From contig MU394146.1 of NCBI GenBank assembly GCA_022578605.1, forward strand, positions 1 through 64,000: a stretch of 64,000 bases of DNA, given 5' to 3'. Under the pieces are notes generated by a model, which worked only from the letters and a program-made list of their open reading frames with translations, was not told where the DNA came from and ran no database searches. Shown here one piece after another: positions 1 to 11,084 of this stretch. A program made the translations under genes and the position numbers. This stretch comes from Camillea tinctor (taxonomy: Eukaryota; Ascomycota; Sordariomycetes; Xylariales; Xylariaceae). Within the stretch, counting starts at the first letter, position 1. Each line of letters starts with the position of its first letter.

Positions 1-2632
1 TTCGAATCTTTTGTGTTTCTATTTTCAAATAAACAGTATGATGGTTGGGTGTCGTAGACTAGGGACCTCAGTCCCTAGTCCCTCACAGCCTCATAAATCT
101 GTTGGTAGGGGGTCTCCTCTATCTCCAGTTCAGTATAACCGTTTACAGCTTACTTGAACTTATACTAAACTATTTTTATATATTAAATTAAATAATTAAA
201 GCAAACGCAATGCTTTGTTTTTTTAATATTCTTAACAACTATTTTAATAACTTAAACATATAGCTTAACTACGCGTAATACACAGAAAATGAAGAAAAAA
301 GGTTAAAAAAAAAAGAAGAAGAATTGTCTATCTTAAACATGCTTGCAATATTAAAAACCACTGGCCGTCAGTACCGTTTCCCAGAACTAGGGACTATCTA
401 GCTTAATCTATTAAGAAGATAGCATCATGAGCACAGCCAGAGACCTACCGATTTAGAATGATATCCTCATCACATAATGAATTCTAGGCGCCAGAACTGA
501 AGGCTGAAAACCGATAATAGGGAAGTACTCCCCGTACATATGTGCTGCTCTTGTAAAGGGGGGCATGGAGACAAGGGAAGTCTGGCGGCCTCCTGTGGAA
601 TGGGTGTGTACGTGTGCATATAGGGAGACTTACATGAGCTCTCCAGGCGGTCTACTAATATGACTCCTTACCTGGGGGCTATAATTAATCGTAGCTGACA
701 AATTAGATTCTATCAGTACCCAGGGCTTGGCCGTGCCCAGTGGTACATGGCCTAAGAGCTCATCTACAAGCACGGGGAAAAGAATTTAAGGGGGTTACAT
801 CTCGTTTATTCTATACACCAATATTCTATTAGGAAGGAACATCCGCAGTACTGAAATCTCATAGTGTAGATGGCGAAAGCTAGTGCGATTCAAGCGAAGA
901 GGAGACAAACGATGTTAAGTTATCCCATAAATCTATAGATCAAGTAGTGAACAAATCGGCTTTCTTTGGGATTAGTTTATGATTGTGGAAGACTTCTGCA
1001 ACTGTAGAATATCTCACGAGTAACAGTAAACTGATCATAAGTCCTCGGTAAATATAATACGCTTGCTTTGTGCGGTCATCATCATCTCATTTCTACATCC
1101 CAAGTAGATACAGTCAAAAACCGCCACAATGGTATGCCCAGTAAAGTTTCTATCCCCGAGGCAATTCAAGCATGATCGGCCTTTGCCATCTCTATAAATG
1201 CTACCCTCTATTGGACATACGCACTAAGCTTCACGCTCTATAAATCAATACCAGGGGATCCTTAGTCCCCAAAAAACTTTCAACTGTGATAGCAAATATT
1301 TCTTGATTTACTCTTAGGAAGAATTCACTCACTAACTCATCCGCTTAACCTTCTAATGCCCAATTTAACTCATATCATCATGTTTTATATTGTGGCCGCC
1401 CATGAAAACAGCAGCACCTGTATCGCTACCCAAGGAACTGATCAGGGGAGAGAAGAGAAAATGGGGGCACTGGATGGGCTTTTCGATGACGACCAATTAT
1501 CTGACCCCTATATTGTATCTAATTTATCTGATTTATTGTTATTAGACATGGCAAGCAATGTAATCGTCAGCTAAGGTCTCCCTAAAATCCCACCATAACC
1601 CAAATAAGATTACGATTGTCTGCTCTAAAGATTACTCACCATACACCATCGTCATACTTGTAGTTTATTGATAGAACATGTCATGACTGCACTTATAATT
1701 TCTGCAGAAAAGCAAACTCCCACGATGTGGCAAAGGCTATCCGGGACACGCATACAGCACCTCCTACTGAGAATTGCAATGCAGTCAACTACATCTAGCT
1801 TAAAGGGAACATTGACGTACCTTCACTTACCACACTATACTCGGGAAAAGCGACAGGAGAAGAGTTAGATCCATGTCCTAAGAAGCTTGCATAGAATACC
1901 AGTGGGGCCAATGGCCCCCCTAAGCATGATATGCATGTGTGGCAAATGATTACAAGCATTTTTAATACCATCACCAACAGTTATATGTCTATTAAGTGGT
2001 CTGGATCCGATATACTATCTCAATTCGTAGTGTTGCCATGACCTGATAACCTTATGCTACGTAGCGTCTTGTATGGGGTCAAACATATAACGGCGTCTCT
2101 CTTGATTAGGTAGACCTCCGATAGCTGATAATAGTATGTCAGTCAGCAGGATCTTGATGTGTTCGCGGGTACTTCCCTCACAGCCCCTGACTCCAATACT
2201 CCCTGTATTCTCACAGCTTGGCAAGGAAGTATGAATCTGGGGTTTCAAAAGGCAGGGCAATTAATTAACTCTACACAGCATCATAGTTCTGAATTTCGAG
2301 TAGAGTTTCAGTATGTCCTCTATGGTAAGAGGGGGATCCAAGGAAGAAGACTGTCGTCATGGTCATAAACTTCAAAGATTCTTTTGATAGTTGCAAATAA
2401 CTGCACTCCAGTGTACTATCAGTGTCTGTAGGAGCGATGATTCCTAAAGCTAGACATGATGACATATGCTGCTGTCCAAACGTAACGATAGACATCATCG
2501 GTAGCCAGAATTCCAATGATAGCACCCTAACCGCGGACACCTTTATACATACTCTCTCCTGCTATATAGAAAGGAAAATATCTTTAATAGAGAAATATGT
2601 GCAATGTGCTCAAAGTTTTTAAAGAAGGATGT
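1..2632. other. Gene-free relic DNA at left edge
   Basis: No reading frame here looks coding: the open stretches are short, lack domain motifs and are not joined by convincing splice sites. A strongly A/T-dominated patch lies at about 155-355 and resembles the RIP-degraded sequence seen later in the window, so it may be the edge of another degraded element. A perfect short palindrome occurs at 57-80. The rest is mixed-composition sequence that I cannot assign. Confidence 0.5.
57..80. repeat. Short perfect hairpin
   Basis: Two 9-bp arms, gactaggga and tccctagtc, are perfect reverse complements around a 6-base centre. No T-run follows and no gene is adjacent, so no terminator or regulatory role can be assigned. 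It may be part of a transposon end. Confidence 0.5.
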
Positions 2633-2774
2633 GTTAAAATGAGGTTATGAGGTTGCCTGATTAGGTGAACATCTATCCGTAGATGATGGGAGGACCTGTC
2701 CCTTATATACTTGTAGCTGCAGATACACCTCGTACCTGTACCTTGACAGATACCCCGTATCACCTATTTCAGCA
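2633..2774 (+). repeat. Inverted repeat, left arm (142 bp)
   Basis: This arm starts gttaaaatgaggttatgagg and ends cacctatttcagca. The reverse complement of 3743-3848 matches it nearly throughout. The left arm carries about 40 bp extra after the shared gggaggacctg. That extra piece is bounded by repeated acctgt, so it looks like an insertion here or a repeat-mediated loss from the other arm. Homology stops sharply at the inner edge after cagca. The pair resembles terminal inverted repeats of a small non-autonomous DNA element, but no target duplication or transposase is visible. Confidence 0.65.
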
Positions 2775-3742
2775 GGGTGAAGGAGGGCGCTTGCTACCAT
2801 AAAGTCTACCACACCTCTTATTATAACATCCCTCTCCTTACCTTAATAATCCTCGTAACATCTTGTCATATTTTAACAGGAGCAGCATCGCAGCATCGCA
2901 GTCGGGACAAATATTCGTTTACTCGTTTTCTTCCTTGTTCCACAAACAGATAGAATATTGGCCTGATAGTTATGTATCCCCAATTGCTTTCCAGTTTATT
3001 TTTATTGGAATCTCATTCTTATCTACCTAAGGTTAAGGGAAAGCGGCAGTTCCCTTACTAGGCTTCAGCCTCGGTAAATCATTTGTTACAAAAAAAAAAC
3101 TCAGCAAATGTCTCGTAATATTTTTTGCATTGGTATACGTATAATTGTGTCCTGGTGAAAATCGTAGTCGAGAGAACGTCTTCCAATCTCAAGTCCAGAG
3201 TTTCTCCCACCCGCGATGTTTCGTGCCTTTCCTGATTCGCCTCGTGCTTCAATGGCCTACCAGGTGTTAGCATTCAAAATAAAGACTATTAAAGGTGTCG
3301 GATCAGAAAAACACAAGAAACGATAGTACTATTAGTAGTGGATGTTAGCTTTATGGAAGGGGGTTTTTCTTCTTCTTTTGGTTCTCGCGGGGTATGGGAG
3401 GGGGATAACCGCTAACACCACCTACGACCTAGTGGTAGGCTGGTGAATCTAATAACTACTTATGCGTGTAGCTTAGTTTAACGGTATATACTTACCTGGC
3501 GTGTGTCCGCAAATCGTCCTTCAAGCCGACTTAAAACACATCAAGAGATTAGGAGGGTAGCTAGAGTTCAAGAGATCCGCGTTCTTGAGGATGATGTGTC
3601 ACTGTATAATCCTCTTATCTCTATTATGTTACTTGCCTACATTTCCTGTAACGCATTTTACAATAATTGCCTAGGTAAATGATAATAGAATAATAAAATA
3701 TCAACACAATCTCAGAGTTACAAACTTCCAGTCCGTATATTT
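2775..3742. other. Spacer between inverted repeats
   Basis: About 970 bp lie between the two arms. I see no credible open frame and no transposase motif. If the arms are transposon ends, this would be the interior of a non-autonomous element of roughly 1.2 kb. Confidence 0.4.
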
Positions 3743-3848
3743 TGCTGAAATAGGTGATAAGGGGTATCTGTCAAGGTACAGGTCCTCCCATCATCCCGAG
3801 ATAGATGTTTAGCACCTAATCAAGCAACCTCATAACCTTCATTTTAAC
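3743..3848 (-). repeat. Inverted repeat, right arm (106 bp)
   Basis: This is the partner of 2633-2774 in opposite orientation, beginning tgctgaaataggtg on the + strand. It lacks the roughly 40-bp extra segment of the left arm. A looser similarity to its inner end recurs at about 3926-3946 (cctatcacctgaatagg), outside the pair. Confidence 0.65.
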
Positions 3849-4248
3849 ATATTTTAAAATGCATAATATTAAAACATTGAGGTATTACAATATATCGATA
3901 CTTATCACACTCTATCCTAAACCCCCTATCACCTGAATAGGTATATAAAGCTTTTTTTTTTATACTCTCTCTTTAAGCTAACCTAGTACACTGTATTTTA
4001 TTTATTTCCTATCGTCTTGTACTGATATATGCCGTATATAAAAACGAGGAGAAATAAAATGCTCGAAAAGCTAAGATAGCATCCGGTGACCACTAAGAAT
4101 CTTATCATCAATATCCATTCCGCTCATGTCCGAAGGACTCGTGTTCTCCATGGGCGCCTCACATCGGCTGTCGTAATTTACTAGTGGCGATAGCGACCGC
4201 CCAAAATCATAAACAGGACATCGCCGTGCCGAGATTAGCTTGCTAGCA
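3849..4248. other. A/T-rich intergenic stretch
   Basis: Sequence between the right inverted-repeat arm and the end of the DUF3435 pseudogene. It is A/T-rich with a run of T near 3951-3961. On the minus strand, 4071-4248 stays open in another frame and may hold a decayed tail of the DUF3435 gene. No independent gene is visible. Confidence 0.4.
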
Positions 4249-6790
4249 CTAGCTGATCGCTTCTCCGCATGAGACGGCTGTTTTAAAAATGATATCGGGA
4301 TGCTGAAGCGCGCCAAACGGGCCACCACCCTCGTGACAATCGATCAAATGCCTGTACCACTCTCCTAATCCATCTATATTAACTTGGCTCCCTTTACGAA
4401 GACACGCGGGGCACGGAAAGGGTCTGTCGAATATCGGCTTGTGTTCGGTCCAATGATCGGAGAAGGTCCTTGCCTGTGCGTAATCGTTGAAGCAAATGTA
4501 ACAGAAGCCCCTTTCCTGTTTTTTGCGACGGTGACCATGTTTGTATTTCCCGTAACTGGGAACGCTCTTTGCAAGCCGTTCTATCCCGTAGTCCATCTTA
4601 GCGCTAGGAGGCGGCTTGAAGGAGCATGCCCAGCCGTGCACCGACTCGGTGTGGTTACTCCAATGTATCACGTTCTTAATCTCGATGTCGCCATGTACCG
4701 AGCCGTAGCATTCTGGACATTTAAAAGGAGTTTCGAACATATATCCAGGTTTTCCTTTCTTATAATGGATGGCATAGATATGCCTAGAGAGAGAATGACG
4801 GGTGGTAAGAATAGAATCCACATAAGAGACATCTAAACCGCCCGTCACATGGAGCTCTAGTAGTATATGTCGGCCTTATCGTGGGCGGCCTTGCTTGCTC
4901 TATAAGCAGCTCGGATTCCCTCACTCTGTCAGCGAGATACAGTCGAAGGACATCGGCCAATTGAATAGAGTTTCTCCAGTCTATATCATACGGGTTCTCC
5001 TTTTCCGTGAACTCGGAGGCCTCAAATGTCTCGAAGATCTCACCGATCTTCATCGCTACGGCTGTGCTCGGCGTCTTCTTTATTCCTACGGGATGTCCGC
5101 ATGGTAGTGCAATTCCATCAGTAGGCATACCCTTCGCACGTAGCAAATCTGCCTCGCGAAAGTACTGCTTCCTTCGTTCTTCGACTATCCTTGAAGCCAG
5201 AGTGGATCTAATCCAGTGAATTCTCGCCATGATAGCTTTGGATCGCTCACCATTTGATCCCCGAGGATCCCGCCGGCATTCTGCTTTGTAATCCATCCGA
5301 AGTTTGGTGATGTCTTTGCGTTTATCGAACGCGGCATAGTCTTCCTCCTGCGCCAACGCGCAGTGAATACGGGCGCTGGTGTGCATCCCTGAAACCAGCC
5401 ACCAGGATGGTCCTAGACCAGATGTCCCAAAATGTATGATATGTTATGGGAATGATTAACTTGTCGAGGTGTGAGGTCTTCCAGTGCAGATTGATCTGTT
5501 CTACATGCTCAAATCTTGCCTGACAAAGCAACTGGTCCAGAGAATCAAATTGAATATCGAATGCATCGTCCGCAAGGGCACGAGAAAACAAGAAACTAGC
5601 AAGGCATGACATCTATGATCTTGCATGGCACAATGGTGACAGAGAAGTTCAGACTAGAAGTCCAGTCAGTTCCGGTGTTACCAGGGCCAAGGTGGAAGGT
5701 GGTGTTGCATGTTGGAGCGGCTTACATGTGTTTCTGGTTTTCACGAATCACCTTCGCCCTCTGCTTGTTTTGGTGAATCGTGATGTTGGCAACAAGCTTA
5801 ACTTTTGAACGATCCTTTGGGTCCCTGACAAGGACGAACTTAACGTCGCGGTACGGCATCTTGAGGGTCGTGCCGGGTCGAAATCCACCGACAGATAGCA
5901 TGAGAACGGCCGAATCTATTACAAATAGTGTCAGTGGTTACTATGTTTGAGCGGGTTTGCTGCATTCAAATAGGTTCGGAAGCAAAATGATGGAGGCCAA
6001 GCTACATAAGATGAGTATCAAGATTTACTCCTGAGACGATCAAAAAAGGCATATGAAAGATCTGAATATACTCACGAAACCCGGCACGATCTGTGGGACG
6101 ACAAGGTATGTCGATAGCACGGGACCACAGGGTACGAAGGAGTAGCATCACATCCTCGGGGGTCATCTCCTTCTTCGTAAACGTCTGCTCTCGTGTCAGG
6201 CCCTCCAGCTCTGGTAACGTGTCAGAAATCCACTGAGGCACTACATTAGCAGATCAGTAGAACTATTGGGAAGGGGAACTATAGCTCACCCTTTGTGATG
6301 ACCCATGTAGGCGTAGATAACCTATCCCCCTCCTTGCCGCCCACTGCGTACTTATACCGGCGCTCGGGAAACTGTTTTACTAGCGGATCGAGAACCTTGA
6401 TCTTTGCTGCTCCACGCAGGGCCTTCCAGGCACCCCGGATAGTGTTGGCGGACTGAATCCCGCGTGTTGTTACGTATTCCTATGGGCCTAGTGATGGTTT
6501 GTTCACATTTGAATTCTGGACCAGTTTGCGAAGAAACTGAGTCAGAAGCTGACTCGCTGGATGCCCTTCTACCGGTTTCTCTTCGACCAAAGCAACCCAA
6601 ACATCCTCAGGGTCAACTTTCATAAAATTACAGGAACTTGAAGACACATTTGATATCAGCCATGGCCATTGTGAAGAACATATTAAATTGTAACATACCA
6701 GACCCATTTAGACCACACTTGCTCCCGATTGTATAGAGTCTTATCAGCAACCGCAGATTCGTCAGTGAGTGGCTCTTGTGCCTTGATCAT
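4249..6790 (-). pseudogene. Decayed DUF3435 (tyrosine-recombinase-like) gene with C2H2 tail
   Basis: DUF3435 proteins are fungal tyrosine-recombinase relatives; the family includes the captains of Starship elements. Minus-strand pieces appear in family order. First comes LTDESAVADKTLYNREQVW, then CNFMKVDPEDVW, PSLGP and EYVTTRGIQSANTIRGAW. Then come TRAEDxxLL-type sequence (6240-6076), GGFRPGTTLKMPYRDVK, FSVTIVPCKII, LASFLFSRALADDAF and RPYSLRVGAGGRL. A Cys/His tail includes CPECYGSVHGD and CPACLRKG. Introns look normal, for example gtatgt...cttcaag near 6694 and gtgagt...atgtag at about 6075-6003. The gene is broken. An in-frame TAG at 6480-6482 sits where the family has Glu. A frameshift lies near 5600-5615. 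Another break near 5340 joins GAGGRL directly to EEDYAAFDKRKDITKLR, dropping the roughly 100 residues expected between. A further frameshift falls in a CT run near 4795. Start chosen at the only usable upstream ATG (6790). Confidence 0.75.
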
Positions 6791-7097
6791 GTCCCACTCC
6801 CTGGCGGTGATAGAATCAAGCCATGTGTAAGATATTTACACTTACACCGGGTAGGGGATTATGTAAAGAAAAGATACTGGGGGGTACAAAAAGCTACTAC
6901 CCTCGACGTTTGGGGCTAAGGAAAACGGTGCATGTGGGGCTGAAAAACCGATAGGGTACCGTTAGGATTCCGTATTGTAGGTTGACTTCGGTAAGCGCCA
7001 TATCGGTCCTACAGCCCAAAATCCGTGCACTCACTAACAAGAATCCATTTACTTTGTCAATTAAAAGCAACCTCAGCTATTCATCAACACTCACACC

Positions 7098-7122
7098 CAC
7101 ACACACACACACACACACACAC
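7098..7122. repeat. (CA)n microsatellite
   Basis: About 12 uninterrupted CA units in the leader upstream of the UBL3-like gene. It is likely length-polymorphic. Confidence 0.9.
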
Positions 7123-7560
7123 TCATTCTCACCACTCACTACGTACCACCAACTTTGAAGTTTTTAGGTTAGCACTTGGCCGCCCCCAACATTATTTGGC
7201 TCAGCTTTTTTTTTATATCGGAAAAAAAAATAAAAAGCAGAAAAGGAGAAAAAAGGAGAGAGAAAGGAAGAGAGAGAAAGAGAGAGAGAGAAAGAGAGAG
7301 ATTCCTCATTTCGTGTCTAGTTCTTGTTTTGGGGGGTGGCAATCTTGTCGCTATCGTCGCATTGCATTCGCCAATTTTTCTTTTATTAACCCTCTCACTC
7401 TCTTTACTTGTGCGCTTCCATTGGAAGAGAGTTGAACGACGACAAGATAACGAATGTCTCAATTGTACCTCGAGTTATTTCCCAGCTTTTTGTTCTAGCC
7501 CAGCTCAGAGAGAGAGGCACGTACCAGCGACCACACAACCTATCGCATCGCACCGCACCG

Positions 7561-7604
7561 CAACACACCCGCAACACACCCGCAACACACCCGCAACACA
7601 TCCG
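7561..7604. repeat. 11-bp tandem repeat, 4 copies
   Basis: The unit caacacacccg occurs four times, the last with one C-to-T change. It is preceded by degenerate gcaccgcaccg copies. It lies in the 5' leader of the UBL3-like gene, about 180 bp before its start codon. Confidence 0.85.
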
Positions 7605-7787
7605 CAACCCACGTCTGTTCTCCCGACGTATCCACCGCTGACATCAATCATTTCCTGTTTCTTCCTGTCCTTCCCCAATTATATACACTGTTGTGCCATC
7701 CGACAACAAATCCAGCTTTAACCAGCCATCAACGAATTGATTGCCAATTCGACCGATTGGATTCTTCTCCCCCCTCTCGGTGTAGTT

Positions 7788-8617
7788 ATGGCAGACACCG
7801 CAAACTCTACACTGGGTGGAGATCAAGGCGCGAAGGAAGAGCAGTTGTCGATTCAACAGCCTGCTGGCGACGTAGAAATGGCCGATCTATCGAGCACCCA
7901 ACCCAAACCTGCCAATCCAGATGTCGCCGCGTCTGCCTCTCCTGGTGACGACGCCGAGCCGAGTCCGATACCTGTCCCCGATAAAGACCCACCCACGGGC
8001 GAAACATCCTCGAAAGCCCAGGGCAAAGCACCCGCTACCGAGGAAGACAACGATTTGACGATAGATCCCGTCGACGAGCCCGCTGCTTCGTCTGGAGGTG
8101 CCGACCTGGCTGTGGAGATCATGCTTCTGTTAACCACGGGCGCCCGGCATCCCTTCCGGATCGACGAAAAGTACCTCACTAAACGCAACGTTACCGTCAC
8201 AGGGAAAACGGAGGATGGCAGGATGGACCCCTTCAGCATCACGGTCTACAAGCTCAAGGAATTAATACTGAGGGATTGGCGGAAAGAATGGGACGACCCG
8301 CCGCGCGAGCCCACCAGCATACGACTGATTCACTTTGGCAAGTTACTCGAGGACCGGAATCAATTAAATCGTAAGTATCTAGAACACACCTCTACACGCG
8401 AGGGACTTGGCTGCCGAAGTATGCAACAAGTCGGGAAAACAGCCCATTTCTAACCTTTCCCTCTCTGCCTGTAGATTACCACTTCAACCCCCAGGCTAAG
8501 AACGTCATCCATATGACGGTCAAGCCCCAGGACCTGATAGATGAGGAGGAGGCGGCGAAGAAGGTAAAGGATTCGAGCTCGGGCGGTGGTCGGAGCGGGT
8601 GCTGCGTCATTTTATGA
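7788..8617 (+). CDS. UBL3/MUB-like prenylated ubiquitin-fold protein
   Basis: Two exons (7788-8370 and 8475-8617; intron gtaagt...tgtag) encode 241 aa. Residues 1-105 are an acidic, Ala/Pro-rich, probably disordered leader. Residues about 107-212 form a ubiquitin-like fold with VEIMLLLTTGARHPF, then SIRLIHFGKLLEDRNQL and, after the intron, NPQAKNVIHMTV. The last five residues are CCVIL, the same C-terminus as animal UBL3. Cys238 begins a CaaX box and Cys237 could be palmitoylated, so membrane anchoring is expected. UBL3/MUB proteins are membrane-anchored ubiquitin-fold proteins that recruit E2 enzymes or sort cargo in other eukaryotes; the fungal role is not established. Start chosen at 7788 rather than the in-frame ATG at 7737. 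Confidence 0.85.
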
Positions 8618-10502
8618 TCGCCCATCCCGCGCTCTCGGGGGATAAGATGGAAAGGAAATCACATTCTACGCATTCGAGATTTTTACATCTCGCTGATACG
8701 ACGGGGCAAAGATGGCGAAAATATTTCCCATCTCTTTCTTCCCGCGCCAAGGGAAAAAAAAACGACGAAATGACAAGGGCAGCAACGAAAACGTAGAATG
8801 GAGAAAAGGCGAACCAGGGGGGGGTAAAAAAAAAAAAAGGCAGGAGGGGGGGAAAGGAGGGGGGATTGGTGGCCAGGTGGATATCTCTTTGATTGGGGTG
8901 AATGATGATATTTCCGGAAGGACCTCTCTATATCTTTTCTCATAACTGTTATTTTGGAACAGGGAAGACTAGTTGAAGGAAATGGGCATAGGGAACGGCG
9001 CGATAAACTGGAGGTGTTCTTGTCTTTTCTTTTCTTTTCTTTTTTTTCCCCTTTTTAAGCTTCTTTTGATTGGGTTTCTTTTCCTTTCTCTGTCTTTTTT
9101 TTTTGTTCAGAGGTTTTCTTGGGGTGGAAAGGGGAGAGATAAGGTGGTGGTGATGAGGGAAAACCTCACATTGTACACACACTCTTCCAATATCTTGGGT
9201 TCTCTCACACATATCATATCATATTACATCACTTCACACACATATATACACACAACATATACATCAGCAAAGCACAAATAAGGGTTTTATTGGGAAGGGA
9301 TGATAAGGGGGGTTTTGCTGCAGCGGAAATTATTCATTGCAACTTTTTTTTTTGCTTCACCTTCTGCTTCTCTCCCTTGTCCAGAAAAACTAGTCTTATT
9401 CGTTTTTTTGTGAGAATCATTTTTCAGCCCTAGTATTAGATCACATGGATAACTTGAGCTAGGATGTTGGATGCGCAGGGAAAGCAAGTATGGAAGGTAG
9501 GGGGAGCCAGAGAGAGAAGGGGAAATATGATGGTTTTTTCCCTGGTTCATCGAATCAAACTTCTTCACTCTTCCCCTTTCGCCCGAGTTCCGGATTTTTA
9601 AAAACTACCCCAGGTATTGAAATATCATTTGCATACAAGGTACATATCTACCTCTTATTTTTGGACCATATTCTTTTTTTTTATCATCGAAATAGAATAC
9701 GACGAAAAAAAAAAAAATAGAACTGACCTTGTTGTTTCAACCTAGATTATTCCGATGCTGCTTAACTTCACAATTGGGAAGGCGAGGGTAGCGTGAAGTT
9801 GGGAAGGAAGGCAAAAAGGGGGAGGGTAGAGATGGAATGGTAAAGCAAGAAGATGGATAGGTTGTACGTTTATAGCGGGCATCTTGACGACGAATGATAT
9901 GGTGTTGGGGAGAGGGGGGAGGTGGAAGGGGTGGGATAAGGGGGGAACGTTATGGTATGAAATGAAACCCAACTAGGTTATGGCATTGGGGAGGGGAGTA
10001 AAGAGGATTGATTCTGTTTATATGATTTCACCCGTGGGTGCTACATAACTATGCTTACTACCTAGGTAGCTAACCCCGGCGTTTGTCTGTCTATAGAAAG
10101 ATAAAGAACACCCGTTCTAGTTCACCATATATCTATTCCTATCATATTCATGAATTGGGGCAAGTCGGTGAAATCCGTCTGTTATTTATGCTTGAGAAAA
10201 AGGGGAGGGGATGATGGTTTTTTATTCTCTAGCAGAGAGCTTGGTTTCGTTTGAGCTCGGTAGATATCTATTCTGTTGCTTCCCCATGGAGAGGACGAGG
10301 GGTCTTGCTAGTCCTTTTTTCGTCTCTTGTGTCAGAGTGAGCATAAGCTCCGATGGTGGCGAGAACCGGCAGAGGCTGAAGCGGATACGGGAACTCAAGT
10401 GTAGGATAAGGAGACGTCGAAAATATATCCCCAGGACCCCCTGTCTTTCTACCATCCTCGCCCTTCTCCCTCCTCCCCTCCCCTCCCCTGCCCTTCTCTC
10501 CT
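8618..10502. other. Intergenic, simple-sequence rich, no gene
   Basis: This follows the UBL3-like gene and lies downstream of UMP1, so the two genes are convergent and both 3' UTRs fall here. The stretch is dominated by G-rich and A-rich runs (8810-8870), pyrimidine tracts (9010-9110) and poly-A/T runs. Frames open here (for example 8683-8943 and 10211-10573) are low-complexity and have no domain. Confidence 0.5.
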
Positions 10503-11084
10503 CTAGCAAATCTTCAGCTTCCTCTCCATCTCCTCATGCACACCCACCACCGGCCGCTGCTCCTCGCCCGTAAACACATCCTCCCAATCAATGCACGCCT
10601 CCCGCCCGCGCAGCACATCCTCGTGCACGCTCTTGCGCGCCCCGCCACCCCCCAGCGCCACCGGCCGCCACGACCCCTCGCGCGCGATCTGCAGCTCCAT
10701 GCCCCGCCGGATCGGCTCCGCCATCCCGAACGTGCGCCGCAGCGACTCCATGCGCAGGCCCTCCTGCGTGGCCTCCCAGGCTTTGAGGCGCGCTTCCAAG
10801 GGGTGCCGCGAGGTGGGGGCGTCTACTGACGGATCGCTGGTGCGCGCAGCGGGTCCGACACCGGCTCGTAAAGTGTCGTAGACGCCCGGCGCGGAGGGCG
10901 CGGAGAGGTGCGATGACGGGATGGGGGTGTAGGTGCTGGTGTGCGAGGCAGCGGGGACGATGCGCATGGACTGTTTGAGAGGGAGGGTGGGTTAGCTTGG
11001 GGAGTGATGTGGGAGGTTTGGAAGGAGGGAGAAGGAGGGGGGAGGGTAGGTTAGGTAGGTGGGATGAGGTAGAAAGCTTACCAT
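10503..11084 (-). CDS. UMP1: Proteasome maturation factor UMP1
   Basis: UMP1 is the assembly chaperone of the 20S proteasome; it is enclosed in half-proteasomes and degraded on maturation. The 156-residue product carries family signatures, especially LRMESLRRTFGMAEPIRRGM, followed by MELQIAREGSWRPVALGG and the C-terminal WEDVFTGEEQRP. The first coding exon appears to be only the ATG (11084-11082). It is followed at once by gtaagc, and the acceptor aaacag at 10971 joins it to TCC ATG CGC ATC, giving M-S-M-R-I-V-P. Translation could alternatively begin at the second Met (10967), making 154 aa. The length fits the family. The gene is divergent from the ABC gene at 11640. Confidence 0.9.

Larger units (their letters stand above)
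6791..7787. other. Intergenic region and UBL3-like leader
   Basis: This separates the DUF3435 relic from the UBL3-like gene. From about 7080 it becomes the simple-sequence-rich leader typical of a fungal housekeeping promoter and 5' UTR: a CA microsatellite, long A- and GA-rich runs (7220-7300), pyrimidine tracts and an 11-bp tandem repeat. An upstream in-frame ATG at 7737 exists but gives an unconserved-looking extension. Confidence 0.5.

Noticed and set aside
3464..3490. gtgtagcttagtttaacggtat, which resembles the D-arm of a tRNA
   Set aside because: No matching T-arm, anticodon stem or acceptor complement follows at the right distance.
4384..4836. 150-residue + frame opposite the DUF3435 zinc-finger tail
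   Set aside because: The minus-strand frame carries the Cys/His motifs and continues the family order; the + frame has none.
6842..6853. ttacaccgggta, which fits the TTAC(N7)A target motif reported for Starship elements, about 50 bp upstream of the DUF3435 start
   Set aside because: It is on the strand opposite to the gene, no second copy marks the other end within the window, and a five-base motif is expected by chance about once per kilobase.
7169..7721. Overlapping frames of 97-181 residues on both strands in the UBL3-like leader
   Set aside because: They are Lys/Arg/Glu- or Leu/Ser/Phe-rich readings of GA/CT and CA simple repeats.
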